From: Ligilactobacillus pobuzihii E100301 = KCTC 13174
GTDB lineage: Bacteria > Bacillota > Bacilli > Lactobacillales > Lactobacillaceae
NCBI RefSeq assembly: GCF_000349725.1
Contig: NZ_KB714703.1
Span: 92,674-135,875, forward strand
Direction of reading: 5' to 3'
DNA length: 43,202 nt
In this document: piece after piece, positions 32,410 to 41,147 of the stretch
Position numbering within the stretch: position 1 is the stretch's first letter
Layout of the letters: each line of letters opens with the position of its first letter
Notes under the pieces: generated by a model
The model's input: the letters and a program-made list of their open reading frames with translations, nothing else
Told to the model about the DNA's origin: nothing
Databases searched by the model: none
Program-made: the position numbers and the translations under genes

Positions 32410-32448
32410 AAAATGCCCTAGCCAGAATTTAGGGTAACGGCTAGAGCA
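32407..32448 (-). terminator. Leftward-facing terminator downstream of cI
   Basis: Ten-pair stem (32414-32423 with 32439-32448; one G-U only on the minus strand) followed on the minus strand by a T run (32408-32413). No leftward gene lies to its right within the prophage, so it faces antisense traffic; weak action on the cI transcript is possible. Confidence 0.65.
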
Positions 32449-32587
32449 TATGATGTGTCCAATTCAAGTATAACACTGGATTGGGCCTTGTACATAGATG
32501 AAAATTAAATGATTACATAGTTGTCCGCACCTCGTGGACGTTAAAAACCGAGGAAATTATATTAAATTTATTTAGGAGGATTTTATC

Positions 32588-33493
32588 ATGAAAAAAGGGA
32601 TTGCTTCAAGTGTATCACTTTTGGGAATCAGTTTAATTCTGTTTGGATGCTCTAATTCAACAAATAGTAAAGAAAAGGATACAGCAAGTAAAACAACTCA
32701 AACTGAAAAGAAAGCCAGTTCTAAGAAATCATCTAGCATTAAGGTACCTAGCCAAGATATAGCTATGCTGCAAGAAGGCGACGGCGAAGAGTACCAGGTT
32801 AAACAGTTCAAGAAATATGTGAATCAACTTAAAAACAAATACACTAAAAAAAGTGATGGATTACATGAAAAATATGTAAAAGAAGAACCCACATATCCCA
32901 AGAAGGGTCAATGGACTTCAAAGAATGATCAGGGTGTTATTATGACTTACCTAGCTGATATGAAGAATATCTCCGACCAAAATATTAATGGGCTAAAGCT
33001 CTTCAATACACAGTATTGGACAGCCGGATTTGACAGTGCTTCCCAAGAAATGATTGATAATTTAGGTTCAGGGTCAATGGACGAAACTAGGCCAGTCTTC
33101 AATAAGGAAGGTGATGAGTTCGTAGCCAACGACGCAGTGATTTTTACCGTTGTTGAAACGGACTTCAAGAACACGTCAGATCAGACGTTAACATACGACG
33201 GCCTTACAGGGTATGCAGGTGGTGAGTACGACTTCTCAACTCCAGACGGCAAGCAAATCAATAGAGATGATATATTCTACAGCGACGATACTGCGGACCA
33301 GGAAGTGCAAGCTGGGAATACTGTGGAGGATAAAGACTTGATCATAGTTCTCGCAACTGGCAGGACGTTAAAGGAGGCTTATAATAAGATTAATCAAAAC
33401 ACTCTAACTATTCACCCAGCAGGTGTGTCTAATGAGGATCAAGACCAATATACCGACGGAATGCTCAATCACATTGATTTAAAAGTAAAGTAG
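32588..33493 (+). CDS. Lipoprotein, probable lysogenic-conversion gene
   Basis: 301 residues, ATG 32588 after AGGAGG. Signal peptide with lipobox (LGISLILFGC, Cys 21), a Ser/Lys/Thr-rich linker, then a secreted domain ending in an Ig-like beta region (VIFTVVETDFKNTSDQTLTY) similar to DUF4352/DUF5067-type proteins. Location between cI and int, on the strand expressed in the lysogen, is the classic site for superinfection-exclusion or conversion genes. No resemblance that I can see to the TP-J34 Ltp repeats. Confidence 0.82.
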   Translation: MKKGIASSVSLLGISLILFGCSNSTNSKEKDTASKTTQTEKKASSKKSSSIKVPSQDIAMLQEGDGEEYQVKQFKKYVNQLKNKYTKKSDGLHEKYVKEEPTYPKKGQWTSKNDQGVIMTYLADMKNISDQNINGLKLFNTQYWTAGFDSASQEMIDNLGSGSMDETRPVFNKEGDEFVANDAVIFTVVETDFKNTSDQTLTYDGLTGYAGGEYDFSTPDGKQINRDDIFYSDDTADQEVQAGNTVEDKDLIIVLATGRTLKEAYNKINQNTLTIHPAGVSNEDQDQYTDGMLNHIDLKVK

Positions 33494-33498
33494 ACAAT

Positions 33499-33541
33499 AA
33501 AAAATAGCATATCCCCCACCGACCAAAGTTTGAGATATGCT
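33499..33541 (-). terminator. Leftward-facing terminator downstream of lipoprotein gene
   Basis: Perfect 8-bp stem AGCATATC/GATATGCT (33506-33513, 33534-33541) with the T run on the minus strand (33499-33504). Same polarity as the hairpin after cI. On the plus strand only AACCTTT follows. Confidence 0.6.
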
Positions 33542-33644
33542 AACCTTTAATTCTACCGTAGGCGTAGTATGCCCTTTTCTTATCTTACCATAGAAAGGAG
33601 TTACTGCCTACCCTACTTTGACCCACACAGCAAAGGAGGAAAAC

Positions 33645-34808
33645 ATGCGAAATAAAAATATTAAGCCATACACTAAGAAGAATGGCACGAGAGCGTACAA
33701 ATTTAAAGTTTATTTAGGCTCTGACCCAATCACAGGCAAACGGATCGAAACGACACGCAGGGGCTTTAAAACAGCCCGAGAAGCACAACGTGCACTTGAT
33801 AGGTTACGAGTTGATTACGATAAGAACGGCTGGCGCAATGGCAATGAATTGAATGTTAAAACCGTTGATGATCTGTTCAATGCTTGGTTTGAAGCTAAGA
33901 AAGGTAACGTAAAAAATACCAGTCTTTCAACGTATCAAGTCCCATATGTAAAGCACCTTAAACCAGTGTTAGGAAATATTAAGCTTGACAAATTGTCCCC
34001 CTACATTCTGCAAAAGACACTTAACAACTTAGGCAAAAAATATTCTAATATGGTTCGTTTTACTCGTACATTGAATATGTTATTTAGGTATGCGGTGAAA
34101 ATGGAAATAATGACTACAAACCCAATGGATAAGGTTGATCGTCCAAAAGGAAAAGAATCAGCACATGCGGACCAAGTTAATTATTATAATAAGGAAGAAC
34201 TAACTAATTTTCTAAAAACTGTGAAAGAAAATGGGGACTTTAAAAAGTACGCCTATTTTAGGCTGTTAGCTTATACTGGTATGCGCCGAGGCGAATCATT
34301 AGCATTAAGTTGGGGTGACTTTGATCTCGAAAACAAAACGATCGATATTAATAAAAATATCGTCTATGATTCGCTTGAAAAGCAAACTAAGATAACAACG
34401 CCAAAAACAAAAACTTCGAAACGTGTCTTATTTCTTGATGATAAAACCGTTTCTGTTTTACAAAAATGGCACTTAGAACAATCGAAGTGGATAATGCGGC
34501 ACGGTTTCATTTATCATGGCGATAAACAACCAATTTTCCAAAGTACAAGCAATGGCTTTTGTCCGTCTGAGACTGCCAACAAGTGGTTAAGTCTACTGTA
34601 TAAAAAGTTCCCGCAAAAAAAGATAGGCGTGCACGGCTTCCGTCATACACACGCATCACTATTATTTGAATCAGGAGCCACGATTAAAGAAGTTCAAGAC
34701 CGTTTAGGACATGCAACAAGTAAAGAAACGCTTGATATTTATGCCCACGTCATGGAATCACGTAGATCAGGGACTGGCGAACGTTTTGCCAAATATATGG
34801 GCAATTAG
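33645..34808 (+). CDS. int: Tyrosine-recombinase integrase
   Basis: 387 residues from ATG 33645 (AAAGGAGG). N-terminal AP2-like arm-binding part (RAYKFKVYLGSDPITGKRIE), SAM-like core-binding domain, catalytic Arg in TGMRRGESLAL, HGFRHTHASLLFESG with His/Arg, LGH, and nucleophile Tyr in LDIYAHVM. Integrates and excises the prophage. Direct repeats just downstream may be arm sites. Confidence 0.97.
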   Translation: MRNKNIKPYTKKNGTRAYKFKVYLGSDPITGKRIETTRRGFKTAREAQRALDRLRVDYDKNGWRNGNELNVKTVDDLFNAWFEAKKGNVKNTSLSTYQVPYVKHLKPVLGNIKLDKLSPYILQKTLNNLGKKYSNMVRFTRTLNMLFRYAVKMEIMTTNPMDKVDRPKGKESAHADQVNYYNKEELTNFLKTVKENGDFKKYAYFRLLAYTGMRRGESLALSWGDFDLENKTIDINKNIVYDSLEKQTKITTPKTKTSKRVLFLDDKTVSVLQKWHLEQSKWIMRHGFIYHGDKQPIFQSTSNGFCPSETANKWLSLLYKKFPQKKIGVHGFRHTHASLLFESGATIKEVQDRLGHATSKETLDIYAHVMESRRSGTGERFAKYMGN

Positions 34809-34895
34809 CCTCTTTGGGTCATTTCTTGGGTCAATTTCATTTAACAGTTCATAAGCCTTTATATACCGGTACTTTTAGCCTTGCTACTCAAACCA
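34809..34895. other. Prophage attachment region in an amidase gene
   Basis: Int ends at 34808; TTGGGTCA occurs twice (34814-34821, 34826-34833) in TTGGGTCA(t/a)TT context, possible integrase arm sites, and its complement (TTGACCCA) lies before int near 33618. From about 34870 rightward the sequence is host amidase coding DNA that loses homology to its family in the codons after NTNG. The crossover must be near 34,860-34,895; the exact core needs the other junction. Confidence 0.6.
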
Positions 34896-35317
34896 TTCGT
34901 GTTTGACTCACCTTTTAATTGTTGTCCTAAGCCCTTGATCAATATCGGAACACCATAAAACGGCTGGCCCGTGTCTTTCATGGCACTCGCCTCTTTAAGT
35001 GCCTTATCTTCACGTAAACTAATGACCGCATTTAAATCAGGGGCTTCTTGTTGAACTAAAGCTGAGGCATGCTTGATCAACTGTTGGCTAGACACTTTGC
35101 CATTGCGGATCATTTGGGCCAAGTCACTGGCCGAAGCATCACGATATTGTTCATCAGTGATCGGCAGGTCATTGATCTGTGCGGATGGGACTGCTTTGGC
35201 CTCCACGCTTGTTGCTTGCTGTCGTACCACACAAAAAGCGCCACCAAGTAACACGACTGTTGACAAAGCGGCTAAGGCAAGCTGATATGTATGCTTACCG
35301 TGAAAACAATGCATCAT
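34859..35317 (-). pseudogene. Host amidase gene, 3' part removed by prophage
   Basis: 152 codons from ATG 35317 (AAAGGAGG). Signal-type N-terminus (LALAALSTVVLLGGAFCVV), then amidase-signature family start: ASDLAQMIRNGKVSSQQLIK, DLNAVISL, and GQPFYGVPILIKGLGQQLKG with the catalytic Lys of the Ser-cisSer-Lys triad. After NTNG the frame runs into unrelated residues (SSKAKSTGI) and stops; both catalytic Ser positions are missing. About 350 residues should follow, presumably at the far prophage end. Confidence 0.85.
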
Positions 35318-35472
35318 AAATTCCTCCTTTAGATTAATTGCAATTTCTTCAAATAGCGTAAGCGCATTCAATATTTTAGTCAACCATTTAGCCGTTTACT
35401 GTCCCTAAACTAAGAAAATCCCCCTAGCTTTTACCTATTTAGATTAAAAATTTATCAGTACAACAAAAAAGG

Positions 35473-35680
35473 GGCTGGAACATAACTAGCTCTGCGATTC
35501 TAAAAAGGCCGTCGATCTATCCCAATTAAATGGGTTAAATCAGCGGCTCTTAAACGTGTTCCAAAAGATCGAAGCCTGACTGTAACAACGATTGCTTTAT
35601 TCGGGTTCTTCGCTTTGCTACGACCCAAAATAAAACAATCATCGTTACAAATCGGCTTCAAAACATCTTTTATCTCACTC
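35473..35680 (+). repeat. Dispersed intergenic repeat, copy 1
   Basis: About 205 bases, matching 40846-41047 in inverted orientation. Shared blocks include GGCTG-AACATAACTA, AAGGCCGTCGATCTA, TGACTGTAACAACGA, TTCGCTTTGCTACGAC and GCTTCAAAACATC-like ends. The hairpin in this copy is degraded (GGCCGTCGATCTA against AGCGGC). Fills most of the gap between the amidase and ABC-F genes. Confidence 0.88.
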
Positions 35681-35699
35681 TCAAATGTAAAATTATTTT

Positions 35700-37238
35700 T
35701 TAAATTCGTGCGGCTGCCACATCAAAGATCTTGTCGACCCAGCCGTCATAAAAATCTGGCTCATGAGTCACTAATAAGACGTTGCCTTGAAACGCTTGTA
35801 AAGCATCGCGTAACGCATGTTTGGTCTCATCGTCCAAATGGTTAGTCGGTTCATCCATGATAATAAAATTGCTGGGAACTAATTCCAACGCACACAACTT
35901 GACCTTAGTTTGTTCCCCACCACTTAACAGTTTCATCGGTTTCATGGCATTGGAAGCATTCAAACCAGCCCGGGCTAACCGTTGACGGATCGTTTTTGGT
36001 TCCAACTTAGGAAACTGATTTTGAATAGTTTGCAAAGGCGAGATATTAGGGTCATCCCAAACCAGATCCTGATCAAAATAAGACACCTTAGCCGCGTCCA
36101 CAAACTTCGCGGTTCCACCAAAGACAGGGATTTGGCCTAAAATAGATTTGATCAGAGTCGACTTACCGGCACCATTAAATCCTTTTAGGACAATTTTTTC
36201 ACCATGTGACATTGAAAAAGTCACGGGGGCTAATAAAGGACTCTTGTATCCAACTGACAAATTTTGTACCGTTAAAACTTCTGATGACATTAAATTAACG
36301 TACGGAAAGCCAAAATGTGCCTGTAAATTGTCACTTGGAGGTGTGATCCGTTCCATTTTATCCAAACGTTTTTGCCGTGATTTCGCCATCGTTGACCGCG
36401 TACCAGCCTTATTTCGGCGAATATAATCTTCATCTTTTTCGATTTGTTGGCGTTGCTTTTCATAAGCTTTTCGTTGAACTTCTTTTTTTATCTCTTTTTG
36501 CTTAACTGCTGAACGGAAACTTCCTGTATATTTAATGATCTTACCAAACGCCACATCAATAATACAATTGGTGATTTTTTCTAGAAAATCAAAATCATGG
36601 GAAATAACCATAAAACAACCTTCAAAGTTATTTAAATAGTTAGTCAACCATTCGATGTGTTCCGTATCCAAATAGTTAGTCGGTTCATCGAGTAACAAAA
36701 CGTCTGGTTCTTCAAGCAATAACTTAGCTAAAATAATTTTAGACCTCTGTCCACCAGAACATTCACTGACCTGTTTGTTGGTCCCGATTTGGTCAATGCC
36801 CAAGCCTGTCATAACTTGAGAGATCTTCGTATCAACTTCGTAAAAATCAGCTGCTTCCAATTTTTCTTGGATCTTACCGGCCTCTTCTAACAACTCGTCT
36901 TTTGGCTCTAGTGCATACTGTGCATAACATTGTGCCTGACGATCAGCTAACTTGAACAAATAAGCAAAAGCTGTATGCAAAAATTGTTCGATCGTTTGTC
37001 CCGCACCAGCTTTAACATACTGATCCAAGTACCCAACTGTGGCTTTATTTTGCCACTTGATCGTTCCTTCATCGGGAAGCTCACTTCCAGTCAATAATTT
37101 GATCAGTGTCGATTTACCCGCACCGTTTTGACCGATGATCCCCATATGGTCTTCTTTATTTAAACGAAATGATGCATCTTCATATAACTGTTTATCCGCA
37201 AAAGCCATTGATAGATGTTCAACTTCTAAAACACTCAT
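35700..37238 (-). CDS. ABC-F family ATPase
   Basis: 512 residues. Two ABC domains without membrane parts: Walker A GQNGAGKST (about 36-44) and GFNGAGKST, signatures CSGGQ and LSGGE, Walker B LLLDEPTNYLD and IIMDEPTNHLD, separated by a charged linker (EIKKEVQRKAYEKQRQQIEK). ABC-F proteins act on ribosomes as translation factors or give antibiotic protection. Subgroup cannot be set by eye, so resistance should not be assumed. Confidence 0.93.
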   Translation of the reverse strand: MSVLEVEHLSMAFADKQLYEDASFRLNKEDHMGIIGQNGAGKSTLIKLLTGSELPDEGTIKWQNKATVGYLDQYVKAGAGQTIEQFLHTAFAYLFKLADRQAQCYAQYALEPKDELLEEAGKIQEKLEAADFYEVDTKISQVMTGLGIDQIGTNKQVSECSGGQRSKIILAKLLLEEPDVLLLDEPTNYLDTEHIEWLTNYLNNFEGCFMVISHDFDFLEKITNCIIDVAFGKIIKYTGSFRSAVKQKEIKKEVQRKAYEKQRQQIEKDEDYIRRNKAGTRSTMAKSRQKRLDKMERITPPSDNLQAHFGFPYVNLMSSEVLTVQNLSVGYKSPLLAPVTFSMSHGEKIVLKGFNGAGKSTLIKSILGQIPVFGGTAKFVDAAKVSYFDQDLVWDDPNISPLQTIQNQFPKLEPKTIRQRLARAGLNASNAMKPMKLLSGGEQTKVKLCALELVPSNFIIMDEPTNHLDDETKHALRDALQAFQGNVLLVTHEPDFYDGWVDKIFDVAAARI

Positions 37239-37621
37239 TACCTAATTCTCCTATCTCTTGTGGCTTCAAAATGTATGTAACAGACCCGACATATCACAAA
37301 TCGCGCTTGTTAAACCTTTCGAAATGATTATCTGTGGTTGTTAATTTTAATTGTCTGTCGCTTTCTTAGCCATATTCTGGCAAAGTATGCACTAAAAAAA
37401 TGCAAACTGCAAAAAATCCGCTTATTTTATGTCAAAATATGGGCAAAATAAATCCACATGTGCTCAATAATTGGGCCCATGTGGAGCTTATCAATTTGTT
37501 CAATTAATTGAAACTAACTCCTTAATTAAGAACGCGGATATTCCGCTCGAGCCGGAAACACCGTGCTATTGATCTCGCTTAAGGTCAGCCCCACTAAGCA
37601 CTATGCCAAGCGATGCTGAAA
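37239..37621. other. Gap between ABC-F and 46-residue gene
   Basis: No ORF of note. Holds the leftward terminator at 37453-37485, a 14-base palindrome TTCAATTAATTGAA (37499-37512), and presumably the ABC-F promoter. ABC-F resistance genes often have attenuator leaders, but I see no clear one. Confidence 0.5.
37453..37485 (-). terminator. Terminator of the 46-residue gene
   Basis: TCCACATG/CATGTGGA (37453-37460, 37478-37485), followed on the minus strand by TTTATTTTG. Confidence 0.65.
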
Positions 37622-37762
37622 TTATTTAGCAGCCTTTTGTGCTTCTTCTTGTTTCTTTAAGAAATCAAGTACTGCAAGGTGTTGTTTACGACGATTCTTA
37701 ACATTTGTATGGTTAACCTTACGACGGTCGTTAGCTGTACCAATATGATCGTTATTTGACAT
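37622..37762 (-). CDS. Small basic protein, 46 residues
   Basis: ATG 37762 after GGGAGGAATTATA. Starts MSNNDHIGTANDRRKVNHTN and ends KQEEAQKAAK, with NRRKQHLAVLDFLKK in the middle: highly basic. Own terminator downstream. Codon pattern and ribosome site support it; family not recognised. Confidence 0.72.
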   Translation of the reverse strand: MSNNDHIGTANDRRKVNHTNVKNRRKQHLAVLDFLKKQEEAQKAAK

Positions 37763-38176
37763 TATAATTCCTCCCTTCAGATAATCATGCACTGAAGTAT
37801 TTTACCGAAATTTTCATATAATTTCAAGTTTTTTCCAAAAGTTCCCTAGTTCCTGCTAAATTTTAACTTACACAACTTTATTACATCATTGAAACAATTT
37901 GCCGCTTTTTTGACTAAAATACGTGTGCTCCTTTTTGCGTAATCACTAACTATCTAAAATTAATGAACAATTTTTCTTTTTAAATTATTTTAGTTACAAG
38001 TGCAAAATTGTGCTCAATTTCAGTGTTTTTTGGTTATTGTTCAATTAATTAAAACTTTAGGATTTTCCTTATGCTATTATTTTCTTTTTAACTAATACAT
38101 ATGGTAGGATAAATTTAAGGACGGTAATTCCTTGTTATTAAACACATTCAAGCAAATTTTAAAGGAGGTCCAGCGA
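37763..38176. other. Gap upstream of the Ca2+-ATPase gene
   Basis: AT-rich, divergent control region. No ORF or clear operator. TTCAATTAATTAAAA (38040-38054) resembles the palindrome at 37499-37512. Promoter boxes are not clear enough to place. Confidence 0.45.
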
Positions 38177-40831
38177 TTGAATGCAAACTACTATCAAGAT
38201 ACCACCCAAGAGGTCCTAAAGAAATTTGAAGTTACACCGGATGGCTTAACAAAAAAGCAGGCAGAAGATAGACTTCAAAAAAACGGTAAAAACGAATTAG
38301 CTGGTGAAAAAAGAACCACTATTCTGCAAAAATTCATCAATCAGTTTAAAGACCTGATGATCGTCATCTTACTGATCGCAACGGTCATTTCTTTACTGAT
38401 CGGCGAAGTTTCTGATGCTTTGATCATCTTCTTAGTAGTTGTATTAAACGCTGCTTTCGGAGTTTTTCAAGAGTCCAAGGCAGAAAACGCGATCGATGCG
38501 TTGCAAGAAATGACAACACCTTATACCCGTGTACGACGAGACGGTCAGGTTCAACAGATCCAAAGTAATGAAGTCACATTAGGTGATATTATTCTTTTGG
38601 AGGCTGGGGATGTCGTTCCAGCTGACGCACGGATCATCGAAACACATAACCTTAAGATCGAAGAGTCTGCTTTAACCGGTGAATCTGTTCCAACTGAAAA
38701 GCACAGCGACGTGTTAGAAACAGAAAAACCCGGGATCGGCGACCAAGACAATATGGCCTTTATGAATACCAATGTGACTTACGGGACCGCTGAAGCGATC
38801 GTCACTGGAATCGGAATGGAAACTCAAGTCGGCCAGATCGCCGACATGATCTCAGGTGTTGAACAAACCACGACTCCATTGCAAAAAAATATCGACCATC
38901 TCAGCAAGACCTTAAGTATTTTGATTTTGGTAATTGCCGCTGTGATCTTTATTTTCGGAACAGTAACAGGACGTGAAACACCATTTGACATGCTGCTAAC
39001 TGCAATTTCATTAGCGGTTGCTGCCATTCCAGAAGGTCTGCCTGCAATCGTCACGATCACACTAGCACTTGGGACGCAGACGATGTCAAAAGAAAACGCC
39101 TTGGTACGTAAATTACCAGCGGTCGAAACTTTAGGGACCACAGAAATCATCGCGTCTGATAAAACCGGAACTTTGACCCAAAATAAAATGACGGTCGAGC
39201 AGGTCTTTACCAACCAAAAGCTCATGAGAGTCAGCGATTTTTCACTTCCACTTTCATCACGGATGGCCTCGATCATGATACTGGCAAATGACAGCCAACA
39301 AAGTAAGGATGGCTTGATCGGTGACCCGACAGAAACTGCTTTAATTCAATATTTTATCGATAAAAATGATGATTTAAAAGAAGTTATGGATAATTATGAG
39401 CGGCTCGATTCTGTTCCCTTCGATTCAGATCGTAAGTTAATGAGTGCGATCGTTAAAAATAACGATAATGAAGTTTATTGTCTGACTAAAGGTGCCGTAG
39501 ATGTTTTACTAGATCGCACCACTCAGATCAATGTTGATGGTAAAGTGCGTAAAATAACTGACGAAGATCGACAAAAAATCAACGACACTAATAGTAATTT
39601 AGCTCACCGTGCTTTACGTGTTTTGGCTTATGCTTACAAACCAGTCGAAAAAGTCGCTGACCAAGCAACTTCACAAGCTTACGAAAATGATCTGATCTTT
39701 GTTGGCTTGACTGGGATGATCGACCCTGAGCGATCAGAAGTTAAAGAAGCTGTTAACGAAGCTAAATCTGCTGGAATTCGACCATTAATGATCACGGGGG
39801 ATCATAAAGAAACAGCACAGGCCATCGCAACTCGTTTAGGTATAATAAAAAAAGATGATGACCAAGGCGTGATCACTGGTAGTCAGTTAGATGAAATGTC
39901 TGACGAACAACTACAAAATAATGTTGATCAGTACTCTGTGTATGCACGTGTGTCACCTGAACACAAGGTCCGGATCGTTAAAGCATGGCAAAGTCACGAG
40001 AAGATCGTGGCAATGACTGGTGACGGCGTGAACGATGCACCAGCCTTAAAGACTGCTGACATTGGTGTCGGAATGGGGATCACAGGAACTGAAGTTTCTA
40101 AAGGAGCCGCCGATATCGTATTAGCCGATGATAATTTCGCGACGATCATCACAGCTGTACGTGAGGGAAGAAAAGTATTTGCTAACATTCAAAAGGCTGT
40201 TCAGTATCTCTTATCCGCTAATTTAGGTGAAGTCTTGACTTTATCGTTAATGACCTTTGCTAATTGGGATATTTTCTTACCTGTGCATATCTTATGGATC
40301 AACTTAGTAACTGATACTTTTCCTGCTATCGCTTTAGGCGTTGAAGTTGGGGAACCAGATGCTATGAAACATAAGCCTCGGGGGCAAAAATCGACTTTTC
40401 TCTCAAATGGTGTCGGTTCAAGCATTATCTACCAAGGGATCTTAGAAAGCTTCTTGACTCTTGGAGTTTACCTGTTGGCGATCTTATACCCAGAACATTC
40501 AGGTTCAGATATGATCCACGCTGATGCTTTGACAATGTCCTTTATTACATTAGGAATGCTGCAACTTGGCCATGCTTTCAACTGTAAGTCGATCCATCGC
40601 TCGATCTTCAGCAAAGAAACGTTTAAAAACAAATTCTTTAACTGGGCGATCTTGGGTTCAGCCTTGCTGCTAGCCGCTACGATCTTTATTCCTGGTTTCA
40701 ATGATATTTTCCACGTAACACTTCTAAATGCTGCCCAATGGTCAATGATCCTTGGCGCGGTAGTCTTGATGATCGTGATTGTTGAAATCGTTAAGCTCGT
40801 ACAAAGAAAAACTGTTTATAAAAACTTGTAG
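38177..40831 (+). CDS. Calcium-transporting P-type ATPase
   Basis: 884 residues from TTG 38177, chosen for AAAGGAGGT eight bases upstream. TGES in the actuator domain, PEGLPA in membrane helix 4, phosphorylation motif SDKTGTLT, KGA (nucleotide domain), GDGVNDAPAL hinge and NLVTD in helix 6: a P2A Ca2+-ATPase, close in size to Listeria LMCA1 (about 880). Pumps Ca2+ out of the cell. Single gene with its own terminator. Confidence 0.95.
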   Translation: MNANYYQDTTQEVLKKFEVTPDGLTKKQAEDRLQKNGKNELAGEKRTTILQKFINQFKDLMIVILLIATVISLLIGEVSDALIIFLVVVLNAAFGVFQESKAENAIDALQEMTTPYTRVRRDGQVQQIQSNEVTLGDIILLEAGDVVPADARIIETHNLKIEESALTGESVPTEKHSDVLETEKPGIGDQDNMAFMNTNVTYGTAEAIVTGIGMETQVGQIADMISGVEQTTTPLQKNIDHLSKTLSILILVIAAVIFIFGTVTGRETPFDMLLTAISLAVAAIPEGLPAIVTITLALGTQTMSKENALVRKLPAVETLGTTEIIASDKTGTLTQNKMTVEQVFTNQKLMRVSDFSLPLSSRMASIMILANDSQQSKDGLIGDPTETALIQYFIDKNDDLKEVMDNYERLDSVPFDSDRKLMSAIVKNNDNEVYCLTKGAVDVLLDRTTQINVDGKVRKITDEDRQKINDTNSNLAHRALRVLAYAYKPVEKVADQATSQAYENDLIFVGLTGMIDPERSEVKEAVNEAKSAGIRPLMITGDHKETAQAIATRLGIIKKDDDQGVITGSQLDEMSDEQLQNNVDQYSVYARVSPEHKVRIVKAWQSHEKIVAMTGDGVNDAPALKTADIGVGMGITGTEVSKGAADIVLADDNFATIITAVREGRKVFANIQKAVQYLLSANLGEVLTLSLMTFANWDIFLPVHILWINLVTDTFPAIALGVEVGEPDAMKHKPRGQKSTFLSNGVGSSIIYQGILESFLTLGVYLLAILYPEHSGSDMIHADALTMSFITLGMLQLGHAFNCKSIHRSIFSKETFKNKFFNWAILGSALLLAATIFIPGFNDIFHVTLLNAAQWSMILGAVVLMIVIVEIVKLVQRKTVYKNL

Positions 40832-40845
40832 TTAACTAAATAAGA

Positions 40846-41047
40846 AGTGAGAAAAAAGATGCTTTGACGCTGATTTGTAAGGATAATTGCGTTATTTTGA
40901 GTCGTAGCAAAGCGCAAAATCAGAACAAGGGTCGTTGTTACAGTCAAGCTTCAATCTTTTGAAACACGCTTAAGGGCCGTCGATTTAACCAACTAATGGT
41001 TAGATCGACGGCCCTTTTAGATTCGTACAATTAGTTATGTTACAGCC
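40846..41047 (-). repeat. Dispersed intergenic repeat, copy 2
   Basis: Inverted match to 35473-35680. Here the internal hairpin is intact and serves as the ATPase terminator. Shared sequence extends on both sides of the hairpin, so the unit is larger than a terminator. Confidence 0.88.
40972..41018 (+). terminator. Strong terminator of the Ca2+-ATPase gene
   Basis: 19-bp stem (40972-40990 with 40998-41016; one G-T pair), 7-base loop, then TTTT overlapping the stem base. Part of the dispersed repeat. Confidence 0.9.
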
Positions 41048-41147
41048 GCGATTCCCTAAGATCAGTCAAATTACAAAACCCAGTAAGTTGTATCCATTTA
41101 ACTTCATCAGTACACTCATTTTTTCTATACGAGTTTTTACACTCTGT

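Noticed and set aside
37499-38054. TTCAATTAATTGAA-like strings as paired operators
   Set aside because: Both are AT-rich and only the first is a full palindrome; chance is a sufficient explanation.
36148-40701. Antisense ORFs within the ABC-F and Ca2+-ATPase genes
   Set aside because: They mirror highly conserved ATPase frames and lack independent support.
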